Shown here piece after piece: positions 19,401-26,047 of a stretch of DNA of 32,380 nucleotides; position 1 is the first letter of the stretch; every line of letters begins with the position of its first letter. Source of the stretch: Nitrosotalea sp. (GTDB lineage: Archaea; Thermoproteota; Nitrososphaeria; Nitrososphaerales; Nitrosopumilaceae); NCBI GenBank assembly GCA_025449485.1, contig JANWJG010000056.1, forward strand, positions 1 to 32,380, read 5' to 3'. Made by a program: the position numbers and the translations under genes. The notes below the pieces were generated by a model that saw only the letters and a list, made by a program, of their open reading frames with translations, was not told the DNA's origin and ran no database searches.

Positions 19401-19738
19401 GATACGGTACAGCTACCAGATGAAAGAGCACAAGAAGATACACTAAAAGTACCACCGTTGTTGCCATCGCTCCAGGTTACAAGTCCAGTAGGAATGGTTC
19501 CCAAGTTTGATGTGTCTGTTACTTTGATGGCATAGGTTGCATGCGAGCCTTGGTTTGCAGTATCAGTGCTTGAAGTAATTGAACTTGAAGTCGTATCCAG
19601 TATGATTGTTTTTGGTGTAGTTGAGTTTGAATCACCAAAGACTATGTTGGTATCAGTGGTAGGTTCGATTGAAAAAGCATATTGTGGAAAGACCATCATT
19701 GCGGCAACCGATAGAAAGAGAAAGATCCTTAGGTCCAT
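16493..19738 (-). CDS. Large secreted Ig-like repeat surface protein (ATG at 19738 preferred over ORF track 19783)
   Basis: Signal peptide MDLRIFLFLSVAAMMVFPQYAFS; four ~102-aa Ig-like repeats with WxDGNxGGxF...C(T/A)LSSxxC; MG2-like domain; two copies of a C-terminal domain (SDWPxxGGTP/S). Confidence 0.85.
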   Translation of the reverse strand: MDLRIFLFLSVAAMMVFPQYAFSIEPTTDTNIVFGDSNSTTPKTIILDTTSSSITSSTDTANQGSHATYAIKVTDTSNLGTIPTGLVTWSDGNNGGTFSVSSCALSSGSCTVSYTPPTDYSGTITITGSYGGDSAHTSSSATASLTSTVFHNITTTVTSSASSVKQGSQVQLTATLADTFSSPLTPTGTISWSDGNIGGTFNPNTCTLSSATCAVTYTSPANYAGSISVNAHYNSDWPFSKSDGTFTLMANLLPNTSTIVSPNPAKVTIGSPTQFTATVTTNSQTIPTGTVTWGDGNVGGAFNPSSCTLSSGSCVVTYYPSVHTPNLVTITATFAPNNDYSGSTGASDLAIASQHNTTTTVTPNAVTMAQGSKVQLTATLADSSIASVVTGYVSWSDGNAGGTFDQASCTLSSDTCSVYYTAPTGSTNAVTITATYGGDSSHSISSGTSTSTVIALPSSLSLNTDQSYYAYGDVVTLSVNLPGLSLQSVAVGVSNPSGDNIISRTITTDENGTGLMQFKIPNTYQTGVYQDIVTANVYGKNYANSTEFNVIKSHGVSIDSVQITNQQGNPVSILPKGQNGFVKVSISSGEKMPALLTLNLFDANQSSLGTTSIKSIVNSGTSQMTLSFFIPSNVQVGLANVYTDVYSDWPNAGGTPLTAESCLAADLQDLTVLPASYVPPQPHSCSSTSSGLTGIGGISSTAMTNDKAQVTLGVVIQNDSMLFMSPTQAHLLALAYENSTGQNANTKSVGLVNVDLASLDAAGKSTGTQVNATKIDPSQFTTLAGPDLQNNPLAMKILQEIEVSKRQVANIIGNQTAAKLDQQLVLQQRQSAANQLKQDLTTLAVASTSTTPDVAYSNFLTTVDDNRTHSVFQSEFNFMKQRVTVANTAMRSVIDNGGSLGQALATFYKYATINHGQMVSLNNELNVASGLADSRIQSCFDIKGQLTVVNGVNPCISDIENNSTGVNGVAILSVQPTDQQGNPVSLIQRGQMGYVKVVLASDVHTQSLVTVNIFDSDVSSLGTASAQYTISPGQSEVVLPYYVSSQSGTGLASVYANVFSDWPTKGGTSQSHEQSYFVGLS
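18400..19620 (-). repeat. Four tandem Ig-like coding repeats, ~306-nt period
   Basis: The GGGT(F)/WSDGN anchor recurs near 19452, 19145, 18841 and 18534 (spacing about 304-307 nt). Confidence 0.8.
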
Positions 19739-19778
19739 TTTGTCTGATCTCCAGTATTGAACAAATAAAGAATTATCA

Positions 19779-19800
19779 AACATTGTTCAGGAACAATGTT
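19779..19800. promoter_or_regulatory. Perfect inverted repeat AACATTGTTC-AG-GAACAATGTT upstream of the surface-protein operon
   Basis: 10-bp arms with 2-nt spacer, read directly; about 40 nt upstream of ATG 19738. Confidence 0.6.
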
Positions 19801-19817
19801 ACCTATTGTATAACCAG

Positions 19818-19860
19818 GTACCCTAATTGAGACATGTTGGACCATCCGTAAAGGGTACGG
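19818..19860. repeat. Further inverted repeats: GTACCCT (19818-19824)/AGGGTAC (19852-19858), and the alternative hairpin CCGTA-AAGGG-TACGG (19846-19860)
   Basis: Read directly; mutually exclusive pairings share the AGGGTAC strand. Confidence 0.45.
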
Positions 19861-19920
19861 TTTCACCCGAGTTTAAAAGACTAACGCATCTTTTCTACTA
19901 GTTTGAAGCTAGTCTAAAGA

Positions 19921-21414
19921 TCATTTCATTCGCACTTCAACATGCTCCCCATCAAGGGCCATCTTGAGGTTAGAATACGGATATGCGGTCATGTCATATT
20001 TTGACAGATCTTCATCAAATGTCATCATTGTTTTGGAATCATTATAGACTTGGTACAATTTTTTGCCTCTTTCAAGGTCTATCAAAAGATGCGGGTCTGC
20101 CACTAGCAATATTTTGTCAGTCTTTATTTGATTGAACAGTATGAAAGAATAGTCATTTGGAATGTTTTCCTTGTGAAACACATAATGCAATATCCATGAA
20201 TAGGTAGGATTTGCAAGAACTGTAGTGTCTGAATCATTTACATTTTGTAAAACAAATGATTCTGCCTGAAATTGTGCACTAGTCACATTGACGCTGACAA
20301 TCAGAATGGTACTCACCAATCCAAATATTGCAATACCAGAAATTATCACTAGTAACATATTACGTAATTTTTCCTTGTTTATCTTCTCAAGTAGATTTAC
20401 GATAAACATTGCAGAAGATATACAAAATACTGGAAGAATTGGAATCCAGTAAAAGTATTGATTATATCCAATCAAGAGCAAAAATATTACAAACGGTACA
20501 AACCAAAACAAGATGACATAATTTCTTTTCATGATTGCATAGACGGTTCCGGCAATTCCAAGAATAAACAGTACAGGGTCAAGATCAAGGAAAATCTTTG
20601 AAATGTATGGCAGACCAAAACTTGGTCTCTGGGTTTGACTAATTACATCTTTTAACCATATACCAAACTGATGTGTGCTTGCTGCTTGGAGTGGCCAGAT
20701 GAGAGGTATCAGAATTACTGGAAGCAGCCAGAGAATGACATGTTTTGGATTTTTTCCAGTTCCAAAATATACAAGGCCGCCAATCAATGGAATCATAGTA
20801 AAGACTGGAATCTTTGTAAATATTGCAATACCAAGACAAACACCTGAAAGAAATATCACAGCATACTTGTTTTTGAAATTATTTGCCTTGAGTGCAAGCA
20901 GTATGGAAGTCAGTAGAAACGGCAATAGGATTGAATCTAAAAGTATTCGTCGCAGTACCCATGTAAACGGCATTACTGCAAACAAGACGGCTGATGCTAG
21001 CGCTATCTTTTTTCCATATTTTGTGTCAGCAATCAGATAAACAAGTAGTGTATCAACTACTGCCAGCAATCCCATTATCACCCGCGGCAAAACATAAAGT
21101 GACGAGATAGAAGCTGCGTCCGTAGAAGAATGTGACGAGCCTGGAAATCCTGTCAGTGCAAACAAGCCAGCAAGAAATACTTGTCCAAAGAAAGGATGAT
21201 CATGAAAATATCTGTCTTGTACACCAAGGCCTGTTAACACATGCATTGCCCTTTCCAAATACACCCCCTCATCATAGAAGATGTCTGGAAATCCCACAAC
21301 ATTCCACAAGTGAGTAAAACCAGACAAGACAAGTATTGCGGTCAAAATGTAGACAGGTTTTATTTGTTGTAACATGTTGATGCTCAATCTGCTTCCAGTG
21401 ATTCGTATTTTCAA
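19921..21414 (-). CDS. GT39/PMT-like membrane glycosyltransferase (alternative start 21375)
   Basis: Polytopic; first-loop DIFYDEGVYLERAMHVLTGLGVQDRYFHDHPFFGQVFLAGLFALTGFPG and VLPRVIMGLLAVVDTLLVYLIADTKYGKKIALASAVLFAVMPFTWVLRRILLDSILLPFLL typical of the GT39 superfamily. Confidence 0.8.
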   Translation of the reverse strand: MKIRITGSRLSINMLQQIKPVYILTAILVLSGFTHLWNVVGFPDIFYDEGVYLERAMHVLTGLGVQDRYFHDHPFFGQVFLAGLFALTGFPGSSHSSTDAASISSLYVLPRVIMGLLAVVDTLLVYLIADTKYGKKIALASAVLFAVMPFTWVLRRILLDSILLPFLLTSILLALKANNFKNKYAVIFLSGVCLGIAIFTKIPVFTMIPLIGGLVYFGTGKNPKHVILWLLPVILIPLIWPLQAASTHQFGIWLKDVISQTQRPSFGLPYISKIFLDLDPVLFILGIAGTVYAIMKRNYVILFWFVPFVIFLLLIGYNQYFYWIPILPVFCISSAMFIVNLLEKINKEKLRNMLLVIISGIAIFGLVSTILIVSVNVTSAQFQAESFVLQNVNDSDTTVLANPTYSWILHYVFHKENIPNDYSFILFNQIKTDKILLVADPHLLIDLERGKKLYQVYNDSKTMMTFDEDLSKYDMTAYPYSNLKMALDGEHVEVRMK

Positions 21415-21431
21415 ATTTGATTAAAAGTTGT

Positions 21432-21450
21432 ACGTATAGCAGTCATACGT
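21432..21450. promoter_or_regulatory. Inverted repeat ACGTAT-AGCAGTC-ATACGT upstream of the glycosyltransferase gene
   Basis: 6-bp arms, 7-nt spacer; 17-35 nt upstream of the 21414 start (57-75 nt upstream of the alternative start 21375). Confidence 0.4.
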
Positions 21451-21512
21451 TACACCGTAGTTTGTGTCTAGTAAGGCTCATTAACGGTGAGAATACATCG
21501 ATTGACTAGAAC

Positions 21513-21971
21513 ATGAGCCGCTTGAGATATTGGAAACTCACAGTAGACGACGTCAGAAAGGCAGAGTATGATCCAAAAAAAGTATTGATTTGGGAGATAA
21601 AGTGTCCAAAAGACGACCAGGGTGCAGTCTTTGGAGTTTATTCATACAGAAACGGAACTCCTTGGGACTATGAATCCATCAAGGGAATTGTATTTTATCA
21701 CAACATGATTGAACAAGAAGAGGTAGACAGGATAACAAAATTCCTAAAGGAGAAATTTGGTGGAGAGCCCGCAGAAAAAAGTTCAAGAATATTCCTAAAA
21801 GGCTCACGTGAAATCTACTCACCAAAGGAGATTTCAGACTTGGCAGTCCAGCTAGGTGACAACTTTGAGGTCAGCACCGAACTTACAATAGAGTTAGAAA
21901 ACTTTAGCGTGCCAGAACAAGAAAAAAGCAACCTGCCCGCAGGCAAGATACTTCCAATCCCAGGCTTATAG
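21513..21971 (+). CDS. Conserved-looking protein of unknown function
   Basis: 152-aa intact ORF upstream of tatC; no recognised motif. Confidence 0.7.
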   Translation: MSRLRYWKLTVDDVRKAEYDPKKVLIWEIKCPKDDQGAVFGVYSYRNGTPWDYESIKGIVFYHNMIEQEEVDRITKFLKEKFGGEPAEKSSRIFLKGSREIYSPKEISDLAVQLGDNFEVSTELTIELENFSVPEQEKSNLPAGKILPIPGL

Positions 21972-22027
21972 ACGCATATCCTAGAAAAAACACTATTAAT
22001 ACAGACAAGCCCATTTTATAATCTGCA

Positions 22028-22825
22028 ATGGAAAAGCGCATGACCATTAGCCAGCACCTAGAGGATTTGAGAAAAAGAGTATTCAGATCAGTCCTTGCAA
22101 TAGGAGCAATCTCGTTCTTCATACTGAGTTGTCACCTTACATCTTTCATGTATAATGGAATCAAGTTGTACTATCCAACATTTAGTCCGTTTGACAACAT
22201 GGCAGCACAGGTAACAGTATCAATGAAACACCACCTGTTGCCACCAACAGTACAACTAATCCAGACTGCTCCAGGTCAGGCATTTTTCTCCCAGTTTTAC
22301 ATTGCAGTATTACTTGGAATGGTATTTGCAATGCCAATCATTGTCAGAGAGTTTGTTGGATTTTTAGCACCGGCATTACACAGAAAAGAGATCCAGATAA
22401 TTAGAAACATAACAATTCCCGCCATTGTCCTTTTTACAATAGGAGGTCTATTTTCATATTTTTTCGTTACTCCATACATACTTGACTTTCTTTACAAATA
22501 TGGCCAATCTGCAGAACTGCTAACATTTTTGAATATAATGGATTTTATCACATTTGTACTCCAGTTCATTCTTGCATTTGGAGTATCATTCCAATTACCC
22601 TTGATAATGTATGCACTCACTGCATCTGGTTTGATTGATCCAAAATTCTGGAGAAATAACATAAGATATGCAATAATTGCAATGGTCATACTGGGGGCAG
22701 CAATAACTCCGGACGGTAGTGGGGTTACAATGTGGTTTGTTGCAGGCCCAATGATTGTACTATATCTAATAGGCATGGCAGTATCAGAAAAACAGTCAAA
22801 AAATATTGCAACACTTAAATCTTGA
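22028..22825 (+). CDS. tatC: Sec-independent protein translocase TatC
   Basis: MTISQHLEDLRKRVFRS, six TM segments, FAMPIIVREFVGFLAPALHRKE, SGLIDPKFWRNNIRYAIIAMVILGAAITPDGSG. Confidence 0.96.
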   Translation: MEKRMTISQHLEDLRKRVFRSVLAIGAISFFILSCHLTSFMYNGIKLYYPTFSPFDNMAAQVTVSMKHHLLPPTVQLIQTAPGQAFFSQFYIAVLLGMVFAMPIIVREFVGFLAPALHRKEIQIIRNITIPAIVLFTIGGLFSYFFVTPYILDFLYKYGQSAELLTFLNIMDFITFVLQFILAFGVSFQLPLIMYALTASGLIDPKFWRNNIRYAIIAMVILGAAITPDGSGVTMWFVAGPMIVLYLIGMAVSEKQSKNIATLKS

Positions 22826-22846
22826 TCTGCCGCATTTAAGGCACTA

Positions 22847-23023
22847 ATGGCATATGAAAATGTAATAATTGCAGTAGTAATAATCGGGGTTTTGATATTT
22901 GGTGCAAAAAAGATCCCAGAGCTAGCAAGAACATTTGGAAAGGCAAAAGGCGAGTTTGAGAAAGGCAAAATAGAATCAGAAAAAGAACTCAAGGATTTCA
23001 AAGACAAGGAAGACCTCAAGTAG
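22847..23023 (+). CDS. tatA: Twin-arginine translocase TatA/E-type subunit (58 aa, below the ORF-track cut-off)
   Basis: Read directly: MAYENVIIAVVIIGVLIFGAKKIPELARTFGKAKGEFEKGKIESEKELKDFKDKEDLK; TM + FGxxKxPELAR hinge; 21 nt after tatC. Confidence 0.93.
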   Translation: MAYENVIIAVVIIGVLIFGAKKIPELARTFGKAKGEFEKGKIESEKELKDFKDKEDLK

Positions 23024-23146
23024 TTTTTTCAATTCACAATATCATTTACAAACCTCAAATCAGTTCCAACATAGCCTAACCATACGAGTGAGAAAACCAA
23101 GTTTGCTTTAGATAACGCTTTTTTACCCAAGTAAAATAGATACGGC

Positions 23147-24238
23147 GTGATAAAAAAATCTGAAATTACTGAGATTGTAGACAAGTATTCAGAGCCAACC
23201 ATTGGTGTGCTTGGAAGCCATTCCGCACTAGAGGTAATGGATGGCGCAAAGGACGAAAATTTCAAGACACTAGTTGTTTGTCAAAGAGGAAGAGAGATTC
23301 CGTACAAGAGATTTTCAAGACTGGCAGATGACATCATCATAGTAAAAAAATTCAAAGACATGCTATCTCCCAAGATTCAAGCAAGACTAAGAGACGCTAG
23401 TACCATAGTTGTTCCACACCGTGCATTAACTGCATATCTTGGATACGAGGGAGTTGAGAACAAGTTCAAGGTGCCATTATTTGGAAATAGAGCCTTGTTC
23501 CAGGCAGAAGAGCGTGCAAACAAGAAAAATCAATATTATTTATTACAAAAAGCAAAGATACGATTCCCAAGACTATTCAAGAGTCCAAAGGATATCGACA
23601 GACCAGTCATAGTCAAAGTCCAGGAAAAAAAACGTAAACTTGAGCGAGCCTTTTTCAACGTATCATCATACGCAGAATACAAGGACAAGACAGAGACCAA
23701 GATTAGACAAGGGTTGATCTCAAGAGATGCACTCAAGACTGCAAGCATCGAAGAGTTTGTCATAGGAACTTATTTCAATTTCAACTATTTCCATACACCA
23801 ATATCAAAAGAAGTAGATTTTCTCGGAATAGAAAGAAGACTGCAAACAAATCTTCATGACTTTGTTTCACTTCCTGCAAAACAACAGCTTGAAACAAATA
23901 TAGAATTACAAAACATCGAGGTCGGTCACACACCTGCAAGCATTAGAGAATCTCTTCTTGAGAAAGTCATTGACATCGGAGACAAGTTTGTAAATGCAGT
24001 GAAAAAAGAATATGCTCCAGGAATCATTGGCCCATTTTCCCTGCAGAGTGTGATAACTCGAGACTTGGATATTGTAGTATACGATGTATCATTGCGAGTT
24101 CCAGGAAACCCAATTCTTGCAACAACTAGCCCATATACAAAATACAAGTATGGCGAAACTTTTGGAGTGGGACGCAGAATTGCAATGGAAATCAAGATAG
24201 CACAGCAAGAAGGAAAGTTAGACCAAGTGTTGACCTAG
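23147..24238 (+). CDS. purP: 5-formaminoimidazole-4-carboxamide-1-beta-D-ribofuranosyl 5'-monophosphate synthetase (PurP), GTG start
   Basis: TIGVLGSHSALEVMDGAKDENFKTLVVCQRGREIPYKRF, VPHRALTAYLGYEGVE, VPLFGNRALFQAEER, GTYFNFNYFHTPISKEVDFLGIERRLQT, SLRVPGNPILATTSPYTKYKYG. Confidence 0.94.
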   Translation: MIKKSEITEIVDKYSEPTIGVLGSHSALEVMDGAKDENFKTLVVCQRGREIPYKRFSRLADDIIIVKKFKDMLSPKIQARLRDASTIVVPHRALTAYLGYEGVENKFKVPLFGNRALFQAEERANKKNQYYLLQKAKIRFPRLFKSPKDIDRPVIVKVQEKKRKLERAFFNVSSYAEYKDKTETKIRQGLISRDALKTASIEEFVIGTYFNFNYFHTPISKEVDFLGIERRLQTNLHDFVSLPAKQQLETNIELQNIEVGHTPASIRESLLEKVIDIGDKFVNAVKKEYAPGIIGPFSLQSVITRDLDIVVYDVSLRVPGNPILATTSPYTKYKYGETFGVGRRIAMEIKIAQQEGKLDQVLT

Positions 24239-24678
24239 GCTTCCATTTTTTCCTTCAAAAGATTTTTCCTGACAAGAATTGGAATATTGTAAAACGTTGC
24301 AAGTGCTATTGAATCAGATGCACGATAATTACGCATGACAAGGTCATGCTTTCCAGTAAAATAGACATTGGCACGCAAGACACTGCCGCTTTCATACACC
24401 TTTATTTTTACAAGGACAAGCTCGTTGAGCTCTGCAATCTCTTCTACCATGTTGTAAATAGTAGGAATTGCTCCCCTTTGTCCCTCTATGAAATTAGAGA
24501 TATGCCTTGCAACCTCACCTGAAAAGGCACGCATGTGAAATTCCTTGCCGTCATTTGCTCTTAATATTAAAAGTCCTTCAACTCCATACGGGTCTACAAA
24601 ACCCACGTAGGTTATCTTGGTCTCTGCATAATCAGAATCCTGAGGCTCGTCGATCTTCACGACTAGATCAAGATACAC
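24235..24678 (-). CDS. Bifunctional nuclease domain (DUF151) protein; start uncertain (ORF track 24780; GTG about 24678 more plausible)
   Basis: VYLDLVVKIDEPQDSDYAETKITYVGFVDPYGVEGLLILRANDGKEFHMRAFSGEVARHIS...DSIALATFYNIPILVRKNLL: DUF151 pattern incl. SDSIALA. Confidence 0.75.
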   Translation of the reverse strand: MYLDLVVKIDEPQDSDYAETKITYVGFVDPYGVEGLLILRANDGKEFHMRAFSGEVARHISNFIEGQRGAIPTIYNMVEEIAELNELVLVKIKVYESGSVLRANVYFTGKHDLVMRNYRASDSIALATFYNIPILVRKNLLKEKMEA

Positions 24679-24761
24679 GATTACCCAAGATAAACACTTT
24701 GGAGAAAATATGAGATAGAATTTAATGTCAGGGCAAGAATTTTTTACAAGTGGAAAAACAA

Positions 24762-25583
24762 ATGAATTCCAGTCGTTCACACCTTGTGCTCATACTGGTC
24801 GGTTTTCTAGCTATTGCGGTATCATTTTTTGCATATGCCAAAAATAACAACTTGATAATTACACCTGCAGCAATGCCTGCCTTGCAGAATCTTGCAGTTG
24901 CAACATATCTTGTACTTCTTGCATCGTTTGCGGCAATTGGTTGGGGATTATACAAAATGTACAAAACAAAGATCACATCAGCAGACTCGACTATATCATC
25001 AATCATTGCAAATGCCATACACAACAAGAGATCAAAACAGATTTTTGTCATCAGTGCAATAGGATATGGATTATTTTTTGCACTGACATCAGGAATAATA
25101 ATTTACAAACCAGACATCAATGCAACAGATTACGGATTTCCAAAACCGCCACACATTGAACTTTCTCCATGCTGTGACTTACCAGGATACATGCCAATGA
25201 TCTTTGCGTTTTTCACAGAACATGTGGGACTGCAGATAATCCCATTGAATTTACTGCTACTTGTTACAGTATCATTCTTGGTGGGCTTGAATTTTGCAAT
25301 ATCTGCAACTGTATTTTCTATTGCAAAGAGCGGAGGTAAACTAGGTGCAGTCGGAGCAGTGACAGGATTATTTGTTGGGTGCCCCACATGTGCTGGCACC
25401 ATCTTTACCATGCTTTTTGGTTTTGGGGCAGGTGCCACAACATTTACGTTGTTTCTGACAAGTTTTGAGGCCCAGATCCAGACAATATTTATCGCAATAT
25501 CAATTCCAGTTCTTCTTGTGACCCCAATCATAATGGCCAAAAAGATAAAGTCTCAAAATGAGAGCTGTGCGGTAAAACCCTAA
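24762..25583 (+). CDS. Polytopic membrane protein with Cys motifs, unknown function (possible metal handling)
   Basis: About 6-7 TM; PHIELSPCCDLPGYMPMIFAFFTEHVG and GLFVGCPTCAGTIFTMLFG; ATG 24762 (ORF track 24750). Confidence 0.7.
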   Translation: MNSSRSHLVLILVGFLAIAVSFFAYAKNNNLIITPAAMPALQNLAVATYLVLLASFAAIGWGLYKMYKTKITSADSTISSIIANAIHNKRSKQIFVISAIGYGLFFALTSGIIIYKPDINATDYGFPKPPHIELSPCCDLPGYMPMIFAFFTEHVGLQIIPLNLLLLVTVSFLVGLNFAISATVFSIAKSGGKLGAVGAVTGLFVGCPTCAGTIFTMLFGFGAGATTFTLFLTSFEAQIQTIFIAISIPVLLVTPIIMAKKIKSQNESCAVKP

Positions 25584-25843
25584 ACAGTCTTGATTACACG
25601 TGGTCTTTTCCAGTCGCCAATATCAAAACCGTCTTGTCTGAGATATTTCAGTGTAAGTTTGTACACCAATTCATCGTGTTCAGCAGATTCCAAGATTTCA
25701 GTCCACTCTACCGGTCCTGTTTGGTTTATCTTTTCTTCTAGTTTAGAAGATAGTGTCTTTGCAATATCTTTGCATTGATCAAATGTCTTTCCGTTTTTGT
25801 ACGCCCTTGTACGTGAATCGCATTTTTCCACACTACAAATCAT
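25580..25843 (-). CDS. Small protein of unknown function
   Basis: 87-aa intact ORF, convergent with and overlapping the preceding gene by 4 nt. Confidence 0.6.
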   Translation of the reverse strand: MICSVEKCDSRTRAYKNGKTFDQCKDIAKTLSSKLEEKINQTGPVEWTEILESAEHDELVYKLTLKYLRQDGFDIGDWKRPRVIKTV

Positions 25844-26047
25844 TTCAAGTCAAATAAAAAGATCAGGTATTTTGAAGAGTTGTCATGAATTCTTTTACGG
25901 TTGCCATGATAAGTAAAAATCAGAATGGACTAGTTTATACATTTGATTGTAGAATATGTGTAGGTGTGATATTGTACGAGTCATAACACGAACACTTCGT
26001 CAGCGAGTCCTCTAAAAAATACTCTATATCGATTTCTATGGATTACA

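Noticed and set aside
18400-19620. CRISPR-like periodic repeats
   Set aside because: The ~306-nt period is coding Ig-domain repetition with divergent units, not short direct repeats with spacers.
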